Assembly: GCA_963681505.1 (NCBI GenBank)
Contig: OY811980.1
Location: 1,869,095 to 1,933,094 of the forward strand
Length of the DNA: 64,000 nucleotides
Origin: Eunapius fragilis
Lineage: Eukaryota > Porifera > Demospongiae > Spongillida > Spongillidae
Direction: 5' to 3'
The translations under genes were made by a program, and so were the position numbers. This document shows, piece after piece, positions 35,502 through 56,760 of this stretch. The notes under the pieces are model-generated. The model was given only the letters and a program-made list of their open reading frames with translations, was not told the DNA's origin and did no database searches. Within the stretch, counting starts at the first letter, position 1. The number at the start of each line of letters is the position of its first letter.

Positions 35502-38368
35502 ATGGACGTGGAGAGGAAGCTCGATGGTTCAAAGTTCACCAAGTGAGCGCTCACTTTCGAAAGGGGGTGCGGGGTGTGTGGTGAGAGAGACGAAGGTCCT
35601 AGTGGGGAGTACGATGATTCTCATGACCAGCATCTAGAGCAAATAACTACTTAAGAGTCGCGGTCTCCCCAGAACCCTAGTCGTATAGCTGTCGGGGAGT
35701 GCATGGCCAGAGATCATATATATGATCTCTGGCATGGCCGTGGGGGGGTGGGGGAGAGTTGGAGCGGCGCGCTTCCTGACCACGCCGGTTTTTCCTTTGA
35801 AAAAGAGCGTGGTCCTCACGTTAGTTGTGGATTGTGCGCTCTCATTGTACTCTCGCCGTACATACATGCATGCATGTGTGATCTCAACTTCAGTCTACCT
35901 ACCCATCGGTTGTTGCACAACAGTCTTTCGGGTAATAAAAGATACGGTCTGGCGGTGACAATTGTATTCGTCGCGCGGCGAAATAAAGAAGTTGAATGTT
36001 GTTACCTAAATATATGGGACTGTGTCCAGCAAAATCACCCTTCTGGAATTTATTAGGCACTGAATTTATAATTAGCAATACATTTCAATGCAAACGTTAC
36101 TTTTCTTTTGCTTGTCCTGGAAAATGTGATAAAGTATCATAAGTGTGATTTTGCTGGACACTGTTCCATATTATGTTTCGTCACCTTTCAATGAACCTGT
36201 TGTGTATGCACGGAATATCGTGATGGCTCCAATTGATAAGGGGTAGGGTTGCAGATTGTGTGGCAGTATCTGGCATGCATTTCATCCACTTTTCGTTTCT
36301 CTGCAAGGCAATGGTTGAAAGCAAGACATAAGATCTCGGTGGGTTCCCAAGCAGCAGAGGTGCAGTGTGAGCGCATTATTGACTTAAAGCTGTCTGTTAT
36401 GGGAACCAAGACTGGACCCCTGACTGGTTTTTGTGACATTAAACGTGAAGAAGAGGAAGAGGAGCATGTGGTAGTGGAGTGGACAGATGGGGAAGATAAG
36501 CTGGACTATGAAAGTGAAGCCATACAGAATGACCAAGACCAAGGTATGACAGAGATGTAGACGTTGTGTGAACTGAGTGATGAGAGATACTGAAGTGTGC
36601 AGAGAGAGATGTATATAGATCAAATGGTGTGTTACACTGTGTGTGAAAGCTGGGTGAGCATTGTGATTTGGCAAAAACAGCTATAATAGCCAAAATGAAG
36701 GGCATTGATACTGACAGCTACCAACCATGCACCAACTGGCAATAGTGTTTGTATACACAGCTCAGGTGTCCATGAATGAACGCAACACTTACTGGCTCTA
36801 AGTACATAAACATGTTAGGATCCATGCACTGATATGGTTTATAGAGGTTATTGATAGATATTGCTATCTTCATAGAACAATGGGCATTGTGCTCATTCAA
36901 ACGTGTTGCGTTCATTCGGGGACACCCTGTATAGGCACCGCCAGCAATGGGGGGGAACACCATATAGCGAGCAATGTAGCGCAATAGATTAAGCCCTCTC
37001 AACACTAGGCATGGAGCTATAGCTAGCCGTGTATATTTTTCATTAATTCCTTCCCCAGCAAGATGCGCCCAAATGCAACGACAAGGCCAGAGGGGCTCAC
37101 GCGTTTATTTAAACATTTTCCGCTAAAGGCGACCCGCCCATCACGGGGCGGGGTCGGCCCGTCGCCCGCGCTGTGCTGGCACTGACTCTTCCCGGGGACA
37201 CACGGCATTGAGTATTAGCATTTATGGTTTGATGCGAGTACCAACCGATAAGCCATTATACGCGCTTCCCCCATCCTTACTTTTTGCAGGCGGGACGCTG
37301 AACTGGGACTGCCCCATTCAAGAGGCCACCGGGGATTCCGTCACATTGTTCGACTTCAAGCCCGGCACCGGCGAACACTACGGGGACCCCATCGCCGACG
37401 TTTACGCCGTCATAGCCAGGCCCAACAACGCCATCTTGGCTCTGGCCGACGGTTGCAACTGCGGCCCGAAGTCGAGGGATGCCGCTCGGCGCGCAGTGAG
37501 GGGAAGCATTGATTACCTGAACAGGAGGCTCTTCGAAGCAAAGCACACCCCTAAGACCACGCAGGACGTGATAAACGTCATCCTGCAGTCATTCGACAGT
37601 GCCCAAAAGTGCATACTCCAGACCGACGCCACCACGACCTCCCTGTGCGTCGCCGTGGTGTGCGAACTGGCCAGGCCCGTGCGCAACAAGAACTGGTGCG
37701 TGTGCATGGTCAACGTCGGGAGCTCTGCCTGCTACGTGTGGAGTAACAGGAAGGGCATTGTGCAGGAGGTAACCTACCGGTGCGCTTCGGACGGCAGTTG
37801 CCTTGGCCACGTTATAGGGGACCAGCCGGACAAAGCAAACCTGTCGTGTGGCTTTCTACCCGTGCACGAGAACGACACCATCTTCCTCGCTACGAGCGGC
37901 ATCAGCGACAATTTCGACCCGGTCGTCTTGCACGAGGCGGGCGCGAAAGAAGTCGCGCTCGACGGCAGGCGGGAAAGTGACGCGAGCGCCTTAGCGAATA
38001 CTACGCTGCTTCTGTCCTCCGAGGAAAGGGAAACAGCCAAGCTATCCAAGCTCACAGAGCTGCTGCTGAGAACCAGGACCCACAAGAGGGTCGAAAACCT
38101 GAGCGCTCAGCTTGTGACAGAGACCTTGATAGATTACGCGATTCAGGCGACCGACGAGAAACGGAGATTTTTAGAGCGGTGCTGGAATGACGACGATTAC
38201 GTCGATGCCGAAGACAAGTCGGCCAAAGAGCATGAGGACCTCCAACTCGCCGAAGACTACCCCGGGAAGGTGGATCACGCCTCTGTCGTGGCCTACAAGG
38301 TCGGTTACCTCAACGAAGGACAGAGACCCAGTTTACGCAAGGCCTTTATGTATTCACCAAAGATGTAG
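35502..38368 (+). CDS. PP2C-like protein, cluster copy H (likely pseudophosphatase)
   Basis: A 451-residue product. Exon 1 is 35502-35542 (MDVERKLDGSKFT, donor GTGAGC, phase 2); exon 2 is 36308-36543, using an AAG acceptor (CTCTGCAAG) that is the only one keeping frame, with GTKTGP-x-TGF and a strongly acidic tail (EEEEEE), donor GTATGA; exon 3 is 37290-38368 (acceptor TTTTGCAG). Lengths sum to whole codons. ADG (ADGCNCG) and the last VDHA are kept, but GDS is GSS, SDG is TSG, and the RDMRDSGG loop is cut to SDGS. Losing the Asp of the SDG motif should disable the metal centre. Exon 3 is GC-rich. It ends with KAFMYSPKM, a shortened version of the tail in E, F and G. Confidence 0.9.
36015..36178. 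repeat. MITE-like element in intron 1 of gene H
   Basis: ATATGGGACTGTGTCCAGCA plus AAATCAC at 36012-36040 is mirrored by GTGATTTTGCTGGACACTGT plus TCCATAT at 36146-36174. Arms are about 28 bases with a 100-base AT-rich interior. Confidence 0.75.
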
Positions 38369-38550
38369 CCATCACCACTCGGCAATCTAGCATACTGTGT
38401 GCATTTAAGAATTTCCACATGCTTATTTATATACCTGCAACTTGGTATACCAGGCATGTAAATGATGTATATTTATCAGCACCATTAGAAATTCTGAAAA
38501 TCAAAAGGAAAGTCTTGCGGACATGCTGAAAACATGCACGTGCACCATGT

Positions 38551-41500
38551 TCACGTTCGTGCCTTTGAACACGCTATTTTCTTTGCCACCAATTCGTCCC
38601 TAAGGATTTTGCATTCTAGTAGAAGTGCCTGGTGTACCTTTTGACCAGAGTGCATGCCATGAGCATCCACCCAAGCAGCATCTATGTGCCTGCATGTTAC
38701 CTGCTGTTCTGCAGAGACTTGCTCTTTGATTGACTGCACCCTTTGCCTCAGTTGTTGAATGTAAGCGTTAAGACGTTTGCAACGTATTTGAATGTTGGTC
38801 TTAAAAAAAAAGGGAACAGAACATAACATGCACTGCATGAATTTTTTAATTGCAAAAACAATACTTGCTCAGAGGGCATGTTCATTGCAGGATCTTGCAT
38901 CATTCCTAGGACCAAAATGAAATGTGAGGTTAACTGATACTAAGCTTGCATAAGGATTAATTGGTTGCATAGAAGGGTTAAGTAATGCACAGGCATAATA
39001 GGGTGGACCAGATACATGTTGGAACCATGCAAATAACCAGCTACAGCCAAGATATTATTTGTCATTTGAATTAAATATAGTAATCTACAGCGTACGGGAA
39101 TGTATACATGTACGAAGATAAGGCTTCAATGATGAAGAACTGATAAGGGTTTTAGATGGGACTAAATGCAGAAATAACTAATAGGGGCTTAAAAGGGTGT
39201 CACCTACTCTTTGCAGCACTGCTTTGAAACTCCTCTTCTGCAGCTTTCTGCTGTGCATGCAGTGTGCCTCTTAGCTGTCTTGCCTTCTTTTCAAGGTTTC
39301 TATATCGCTGCTTCTCAGCGTGAAAACTCCTTTTCCATTCCTCATCGCCTGAATGTGGGGCAACTGAAGTGATGCAACATCCAGATCCCAAAAGACAATA
39401 GACTAACTCTGTTCCCTTCTCTGTTTCAGCAAGGTCTTTAAGTGTCTCAGATTCAAAGCCACCTGGGACTTCACTGTAATCAGTTCTTCACTGGAACGCA
39501 TGAATGCACAGTTGAATGACACCCAGTACATGAAGGTTAGACAACCCAGTGACATGAAGGTTAGACAACCCAGTGACATGAAGGTTAGACAACCCAGTGA
39601 CATGAAGGTTAGACAACCCAGTGACATGAAGGTTAGACAACCCAGTGACATGAAGGTTAGACAACCCAGTGACATGAAGGTTAGACAACCCAGTGACATG
39701 AAGGTTAGACAACCCAGTGACATGAAGGTTAGACAACCCAGTGACATGAAGGTTAGACAACCCAGTGACATGAAGGTTAGACAACCCAGTGACATGAAGG
39801 TTAGACAACCCAGTGACATGAAGGTTAGACAACCCAGTGACATGAAGGTTAGACAACCCAGTGACATGAAGGTTAGACAACCCAGTGACATGAAGGTTAG
39901 ACAACCCAGTGACATGAAGGTTAGACAACCCAGTGACATGAAGGTTAGACAACCCAGTGACATGAAGGTTAGACAACCCAGTGACATGAAGGTTAGACAA
40001 CCCAGTGACATGAAGGTTAGACAACCCAGTGACATGAAGGTTAGACAACCCAGTGACAAGAAGGTTAGACAACCCAGTGACATGAAGGTTAGACAACCCA
40101 GTGACATGAAGGTTAGACAACCCAGTGACATGAAGGTTAGACAACCCAGTGACATGAAGGTTAGACAACCCAGTGACATGAAGGTTAGACAACCCAGTGA
40201 CATGAAGGTTAGACAACCCAGTGACATGAAGGTTAGACAACCCAGTGACATGAAGGTTAGACAACCCAGTGACATGAAGGTTAGACAACCCAGTGCAATA
40301 CCATTTTTACCATTCCTGCTTTGTACTCCTTAGTTCATCCATAGTGCTTCCTGTGAAGGTAGAGGTAATCTAAATATAGCACACTCACTACATCAATGCA
40401 TACATGGGTAAACACATATGCACTTGCACACTTAAACATCCACTGGTGCTTTTTTTTTTTCTTTACCATGGTCCACAGATGCTGGATGTTGCATTGCATG
40501 CTGATCAATGGATGACACCTCTACCCTCACATCATCGAAAGGGCCAGGGTTAGCAGCAATGTTGCTACGCTTCCCCAGAGCCTGTACATCATCAGATGGA
40601 GGGGTCGCAGCAAATGGAGGGGTCACAGCAGATGGAGGGGTTACAGCAGATGGAGGGGTCCCAGCAGATGGAGGGGTCATAGCAGATGGAGGGGTTACAG
40701 CAGATGGAGGGATTACAGCAGATGGAGGGGTTACAGCAGATGGAGGGGTTACAGCAGATGGAGGGGTCACAGCAGATGGAACCTTGATAAGTATTTTCCT
40801 GGATATAGTTGTTGAAAGGTCGCTCTCCTTCACAGGGTTCTGGCCATCCAACTCTGTGTTAGTTGGAAGTTTAGAATGCCCCAGACTGCTTCCCTGAGGA
40901 GCACCCATCACCCAGACACCCCTCTCCCCTCTGGATGGAGAGGGAAGCCTCACATGGTGTGATGTGCTGGCGCTAGCTGGGACCATGTCCACTTTTGCGT
41001 GCACCGGAGAAGTGTGATGTTGTGAAATGTCTCTTCCGCTCTGTACCATATAAGCATCTGCCTTCTGGTGGATGTCAGGAGGTATGTTATGTGCTTCTGG
41101 TATATTAGGTGCCTTTGATGCCATTGATATGCTACGTGTCTGTGGTATAATAGGTGCCACTGGTATATTAGGTGCCTTTGATATGCTCTGTGCCACTTTT
41201 ATATTAGGTGCCATTGATATGCTATGTACCGTTGTTGGTGTGTTAGGTGGCTCTGGTATGCTCTTAAGGGGACTTTTGTCCTTGAGCAATATCTGTGCAA
41301 AGTGTCCCTGTGGTTGGTCTTGGCTGTCCGGCTGCTGTTGCAGGTTGCCACCAGAACGGCCCTTCCTGTTTGAAGGAGAATGTTCCTGCATGCCAGCTGC
41401 TATAGCATGATCAAGGTTATCCACCAGGCAAGGAGTTGATACCCCTACACCTGCTACATTGGTTGGAGGAAGTGGAGGTAGAGTTTTTCGAGTCATGAGG

Positions 41501-43200
41501 GTGTGGGGTATTGGTTTCGGGTCAGCAGTTTCCTGCAAGCCATGTGCACCGCCTGTCTGTTTGGGTGAAGAGGATGATGTGGTGGTGTACGATTCTGTCT
41601 GGTGCACACCACCTGTGGTCGTGGCTAGTGGTTCAAATGTCTCCGGAGTGTTTTTCGTGTGAGGATTGGGAGAGATGGCAGCTTGTTTCTGGAGCTGCCA
41701 TCGCTGAATAAAACTATTTCTATTTAATGCCTGTGCCAGAGGCCGTTTGTTCATTGTACCACCAGTTGGTAGACGACTGTGCCGGTCGAGATCGGACAAT
41801 ACATCTAATGTGTCAGTTGCACTCGCTGGGGTCTGTGGAGTCATGGCACGACTGCAATAGGTGTCAGCAGTGCTACATCTGGAGTACCCTGCACTAGTCC
41901 CCAGGCTGCCTCCTACTTCACTCTCCAGCACCTTGTCATCACAGCTAATCGTAACCCTGTCCAGTAAATGTAGCGGCAGAGAAATCGTGGTGGAACGGTG
42001 GTGATTATCCACCTGTTTGGAGTACTTGGACCTGACATAAGGGACAGTCAGTTTCCTCGACCTAATATTCCTTTCAGCTGAGTTTGCGTTCTCTGTAACA
42101 TGCCGTTCAAAACAACAGTTGGATGTTACTTGCCGTCTCAGTGGTGTGTACTCTAATGGAATGAGACGCACAAAGTTTTGAGTGCGTGTTGTAAGTGCTA
42201 CAATTAGCCGCGATTATACCTTGATGATGTGAAGGGGTGTAATAGCAGTCACTCAGGAGATTGCTGTCCAGTAGGTAAATTTCTGGAGCTGGCGACTGCA
42301 TTGGAAGACGTTGATAGAATGCCAGTCCACCTATCCCTCCCACACCATCACAGCGATCATCGCAAACATTAGTCTGGGGACCCGACTGATAGTTACAACC
42401 ATCAGTCTGGTCCCTAGTCTATATATCCATCCCTCCCACATCCCACCCATCCTCTCACACCATCACACCCATCCCTCCCGTACCACCACACCTATCCTGC
42501 CCACAACGTCACTCCTCACACACGATGGTTCTTACTGAAACTCACCAATGGTGGTACAAACAAATTAGCTCTGAGGAAGATTTCTTGTTTTGGTGCGATC
42601 TTTAGAGGTTAACACAATGATTGTAAATTAAATTTAATAACCTAGCATATATATAATACGTATTTCATTGCAACAAGCCTGCGAGCAAGCCAGACACATT
42701 GAAAGGTGGGGGGCGGGGCGGCGGCGGGGGAGGGCAAATAAATGGGTGTGTTTATAGGCGGAGGGGGGCGCCGGGGCGGTGGGGTGAAGACCTGACCAAA
42801 ACGTTTAAGATGGTGTGTGGCACTTCCTCCCACTCCCCCTTTATAAAATAAAGGTTTACAACAACACTAACCCTAAACCTTTAAAAATTACAAGTGTGCA
42901 AATGTTCTTAATTAAGGAAAAGGAATTGGCTGTACTTGCCCACGTGAGGCACCGTCCGACGCATCTCAGGAATACGTAGGGGCGGGGAAGCAGGCTCACG
43001 TCCAGCTGCTTGGCAATCTCCGCTCGCAAATCAACCAGAGTCGTTTCGGGGTCGAGCCTACAACGGGTGATGACAAGGATTACATCCTCGCAGGCGCACC
43101 GCGGAAGGTAATAACCTGACAAATCCGGCCGATGCCGAGTCCACGTAGGTGCTGCGATCGGCGTAGCGTAGATCCGCCCTCCAAGCGGAGGCGGGGACAA
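38551..43200 (-). CDS. SPATA1: SPATA1-like protein
   Basis: Multi-exon gene assigned to spermatogenesis-associated protein 1 from three separate exons. Exons as read: about 43200-42936 (contains LDPETTLVDLRAEIAKQL and YVFLRCVGR, matching the N-terminal SPATA1 block), 42330-42220 (QSPAPEIYLLD, matching its PELYLLP; acceptor weak), 42152-40467 (long low-complexity Ser/Pro/Thr region with repeated hexads SAVTPP), 39473-39408 (LRHLKTLLKQRRE), 39348-39208 (DEEWKRSFHAEKQRYRNLEK coiled coil) and about 38799-38551 (coiled coil ending LRDELVAKKIA). Phases agree at 1 except between the last two exons, where a small exon seems to be missing from my model. The true start may lie further upstream. The family is linked to sperm development in mammals; the function is poorly known. 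Convergent with gene H, divergent from DIMT1. Confidence 0.72.
39531..40294. repeat. 24-bp minisatellite, about 32 copies, in a SPATA1 intron
   Basis: Head-to-tail units of GACATGAAGGTTAGACAACC plus CAGT, almost without variation (one ATG to AAG change near 40056). The unit is a multiple of three, so frames stay open on both strands; the splice sites at 40467 and 39473 place the block inside an intron. The strong homogeneity indicates recent expansion. Confidence 0.95.
40613..40785. repeat. 18-bp coding repeat in SPATA1-like exon
   Basis: About nine units of ACAGCAGATGGAGGGGTC-type sequence; on the minus strand they encode Pro-Pro-Ser-Ala-Val-Thr hexads in the frame of the long exon. Confidence 0.85.
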
Positions 43201-43425
43201 TGAAAATGTGGAGGTCTATTTTCTAATGCAAGCAGAATTGATTATTATCCGCTGTTTAATTCAGTTTTAAGGTGGATGCGATTAATTGATGGAACAAACC
43301 TTGCATGATTGCATGTTCCGCCGGCTACTCGCCATCGATTTTTCACACCACGTTGGATTATAGGGCACGTGATTTTCATTACGTATGCCACGCGCCAGCA
43401 GCTAAATAATAACTATTAATCTGGA
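43201..43425. promoter_or_regulatory. Divergent promoter region SPATA1-like / DIMT1
   Basis: About 225 bases separate the open 5' end of the minus-strand gene from the DIMT1 start codon. The interval includes ATAGGGCACGTGATTTTC and CACGCGCC. A shared promoter is inferred from arrangement only; an extra 5' exon of SPATA1 could lie elsewhere. Confidence 0.4.
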
Positions 43426-52560
<9,135 letters not shown>

Positions 52561-52871
52561 TTAATATTATTAAATTATGCTTGAGTAACCTTTCTCGATT
52601 TTAATAATATGCGCAATTGCGTCTTTAGGAAGGGACGATTATAATTTGATTGGAGGGTCAGTTGGACTGTAGCTTTCAATGACTGTTGGCTCGCACCATA
52701 TGATATGGCGGTCACCGGTAATCCCGCCCACTCACCACCTGCTTGGAATGTCTCAGTAGTACACGCATCCTGTGTTAGGGCTGTCACGAAAGAGCCATAC
52801 CTTTTTTGGGTGTCCGGTATGATTATGGAGCGATCAACAACAAGATCACGTGTGTGATCCTTTGGACGGAC
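52561..52871. other. Spacer DIMT1 to gene I
   Basis: About 310 bases of 3' flank of DIMT1 and 5' flank of gene I. No further gene seen. Confidence 0.5.
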
Positions 52872-53331
52872 ATGGCGTTGTTCAGGTTAGCTTTGTTCTC
52901 TTCGTTATCCAGGCGCGAACGTAAATGCAAAAATTAGTTTTAATGTTTCGTTACGGAACATCAATCTGCACGCTGATTTTCTTCGGGGGAGGGGTGCGTG
53001 TAAGGTTTGTTTATTGGCTGACACTTCATCCGTGGGCCCCGCCCCTTCCTCCAAAACCCTCACAGGGATTGTAATCGTGTAGTTGCATTGAGTGGGTCTG
53101 CTAACGATGGTGAGATGTCGAAGGGGGGCGGGGGTGGCAAGACATTAAGAGCGCTCATCACGAAACCAAAACGTGTGGAATCACCCATGATCAAATAAAC
53201 ACCACAGTCTGATATTAATATCACAATGTTCAATATTAAAAACCCGTGCGGTCTTCTATTGTTATGGTTGTACATGTTTTTATGTCACCATTCTGTAATT
53301 GTATTTACTTCCTTTCTGCTATAAACGCACT

Positions 53332-53376
<45 letters not shown>

Positions 53377-54871
53377 TAAGGAATTCCTTGCAGCATGCAA
53401 CACCAATTGCAAAGCCAGACCACACTGACATGCCACAATACAAGCTCAAGCGATTTGTTGGCAAAGACGATATAATCGCGCGACTTTCAAGGCCGGAGAG
53501 TGCGTCCTGCTCGCTGAGCCACGCCGCAAGCGAATCCGCCTTGCCATCTCCTGAGCTATGTACGTTGTTGGTTAAAAGGGTATTAGCGTGATTATTAATT
53601 TGCCCAACTAACTTACGCTTGCACACACACACATGCACACACGCATACATACGCTAACACGCACACACACACACACGCACGCACGCACACACACGCACAC
53701 ACACACATACACACGCGCACACGCACACCCTGAAGGTTGGGACGACGCGATCCCAGAAGCCGACGGCGACGCCGTGACGCTGTACGACGCGATAGATCCC
53801 AACAAGTACCACGGGGACCCCATCGCCGACGTTTTCGCCATCGTAGCTAGGCCCAACAACGCCATTTTGGCCCTGGCAGACGGCTGCAACTGGGGCCCCA
53901 AACCCCTTAAAGCCGCCCGGTGTGCCATCATGGGGTGCATGGAATATCTGAACAGCAGGCTGTTCGACGACGCGACCATGCCTACGGACACGCAAGCCCT
54001 CACAAGGGTCATACGGGAGTCGTTCGACGCGGCGCAGGCCCGCATCATAGAATACGAAGGCGCCACGACCACGCTCAGCGTGGCGGTGGTGTGCGAGATG
54101 GAATCGGCCGTGCACAACAAGTCCTGGGCGCTGTGCGTGGTCAGCGTCGGAGACAGCCCTTGTCTCGTGTGGAAGCACAGGAAACAGGTCGTGCAGGAGG
54201 TGACTTTGCTGACGGAGGAGGGGAAGGAGAGGGACGTAAGGGATTGCGGGGGCTGCCTCGGAGCCAACGTTGGGACGGAGCCGGACCTTAGCAATCTCAT
54301 GTGCTACTTCGTTCCTGTTGCAAAGGGCGACGTGGTGTTCCTTGTTAGTGATGGCATCTACGATAATTTTGACCCTGTCATCTTACTTCAAGGACTCACG
54401 GAGTGCGAAAGGCAGAAAAGGTCTGCCGAGAATGCGTCTTTGCTCAGGGACTTGCCTGTGCTTACAATGAGACAGAGGCAGGAGCATCAGGTACAACTGG
54501 TTACTGAGCAGCTGAAAAAAGCAACGCCCGATAGCGGCGAGGCGTCATTGGATGCAAGTACAGTTACCAAGGCGCTCATTCAGCATGCCAGAGATGTTAC
54601 CAACAGCAAGCGAAACTATCTGGAGCATGGCTGTAGTGACATTGACAGCTCTAACCTCAGCACTCACGCCAAGGCTAAGAAGAAGTCTGAGGTGCTCAAC
54701 ACTTTGCCGGGGAAGATGGATCACGCATCAATTGTGGCGTACAAAGTGGGCGGGCCGCTAAAAGAGGACGCAGATTCAATCTCTGTCTCAGTTACGCTCA
54801 CTCATAGCACAGATGAGGTTGATGGATTTCTCAGCGTTAATTTGGGACATGCTCTTAATCGGGTGTCCTAG
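52872..54871 (+). CDS. PP2C-like phosphatase, cluster copy I (detached)
   Basis: Predicted active PPM-type phosphatase of 445 residues, separated from copy H by 14.5 kb. Exon 1 is 52872-52885 (MALF plus two bases, donor GTTAGC, phase 2); exon 2 is 53372-53559 (acceptor CACACAG at the end of a CA repeat, donor GTACGT, phase 1); exon 3 is 53736-54871 (acceptor CTGAAG after a CA-rich tract). Lengths sum to whole codons. Exon 2 has lost the GA-x-TGP motif of the other copies and reads as a diverged Lys/Arg- and Ser-rich segment. Exon 3 keeps GDPIADVF, ADGCNWG, SVGDSPCLVW, RDVRDCGGCLG, LVSDGIYDNFDP and GKMDHAS, so the metal centre is complete. GC-rich exon 3 as in A and H. A tail of about 40 residues follows. 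Confidence 0.88.
53335..53371. repeat. (CA)n immediately before gene I exon 2
   Basis: About 17 CA units end in the AG acceptor used by exon 2; a second CA-rich tract (53620-53730) precedes exon 3. Confidence 0.9.
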
Positions 54872-54937
54872 ATTGTGTATATTTGCAGGTTTAATTGTTT
54901 GTTTGTCCGGCTCTGTCTCGTTGTTCACAGTTGAGGG

Positions 54938-55045
<108 letters not shown>

Positions 55046-55401
55046 ACACATACAAAGCAAGTACATGCACACTTTAGATGCGGTCTCACAGTTACTGAAT
55101 TAACTACATGTTTCTCGCCTGATCTTTCATTACGCTATGGCTATATCTTCGGCACATAGTCCTACACTCAACGTTACTAGCGACTTGCAATAGTTTTGTC
55201 GGGAAATGATGTTTTTGTAACCTTACCTAACGGTGGTGGCAAGTCACTCTGCATACGTGTATTTTGCCGCCCTCCTGTACGACAAACTAAGAGACAAATC
55301 GTAAGCCCTATTGGCTAATGATAGGAGATCAGGTCGATTCCCCGACATGATTTAGAAAGACTTACGGATAATTAAAATTTTTATCTAATCCATCCTTAAT
55401 G

Positions 55402-55523
55402 GACTGGGGCCGAGTCTACTTTACTGTACCGGCTTGGTGATTGCATAGAAAATTCGCAGCTCGATCATCGAGCTGCGAATTTCTCTATGACCGAACCGGC
55501 ATGAATCTCACCGAGCCCCAGTG
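55402..55523. repeat. Foldback centred on 55472
   Basis: ACTGGGGCCGAG ... GGTTCGG-type arms fold around AAATTCGCAGCTCGAT and ATCGAGCTGCGAATTT. The inner 16 bases of each arm pair perfectly; the outer parts have mismatches. Confidence 0.7.
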
Positions 55524-56760
55524 CCCCCACCTTTCTAGCATGAATGCATCAATGAAATGGCGTCATTAAGCTCAATATCTCAGCGCATTGTTTCGAGCGA
55601 TTTTATGCACAACCAAGATACAAAACAACCATATTAAGGATCCAGACAGGTACACAGACTCTTTCTGTACCGATATCAAACAATATAAATTGGTCTGCAT
55701 GGGGATGCTGTCATGTGAAAGTTTTCTATAGCCAGGAAACTTTTTTACGCAACACAATTAACTTTACCCTCGGGCCTCGGGCATTGATCGTGCTGTGTTT
55801 CAAGGTAAGTTTCAGTACAAGCCATGCATGCAGGAGTTCCACGTCGATATAACCTGGTAAACACTGCCCATTGTGGGCTGGGACAGTCAAGGACAGTGCA
55901 CACAGGGTTAAGCCGAATTCAATTAAATTCCACATATAGCGTCGATTATGAAAAGAGTCTATATCATTTCGATAACCCTCAAAACGTACCTATTGTGCCA
56001 TCAATTCTTTCATATGCTTATAAACGTCCAAATCATGCACTTTGCTGAAGCAATCCCTTTCAAGACATGGGGTGTAAACTATTTGTTTGGACGATGAACG
56101 ATACCAGGTTTTCAAATTGTCTTATTGATGAAGCCTGCCCATTAGCTTTTCTCCCTTGCTTTCTTTATCCCAAGACCAATTCTCATTCTCTTCAGTGTCA
56201 TATACTATAGATCCATAAGCTTCATGCACCAACGAGTACGCCTTTGAGTTTGTATTGTGTCAGTTGCAAAAGGAAATTTTTTGGATATACGATCAGCTTT
56301 TTGCATACTGTCTCCTATAGCTATGTGAAATACTATACAGTATAACTCAAGCTACGAACGGTTTAAAGAACAGCAATAGTACCAATCGCTTCGAAATTTA
56401 CCTGCACGGTGCCCCTTAAAATCATATAGACGCATATCACTTCTACCAAGTTCTATATAGGAATTGTTTATAATAGATTCTTATTAATAATTTTAGGCAG
56501 TATAAATGCACCAAAATTATTGTGCAGTTTACACGGCCAACTTTTGAAAAACGAATCACAACCGTTACGGCTTGTAACGGTTGTGAATAGGCAGTAAGTG
56601 ATTCACGTACTTGGGGTAGTGTCGCTTCAGATCTGATACAGCGCACGTGAATCGGCTGCTTTTCAGATCGACTTCATGGGCGACTCCGGTGTGAATCAGT
56701 TACGATGATCATGAATAATTATAATGGCGTCATAATGACGGATATTTAGAAACCATGGCT

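Noticed and set aside
39531..40294. Array resembling CRISPR repeats
   Set aside because: Units are directly adjacent with no spacers, and the surrounding genes are eukaryotic.
39403..40333. Long open frames of 266-290 codons with perfect octapeptide repeats on both strands
   Set aside because: They are translations of a 24-base minisatellite whose unit is a multiple of three, lying between two good splice sites of the SPATA1-like gene. Three frames on two strands are open equally, which is an artefact.
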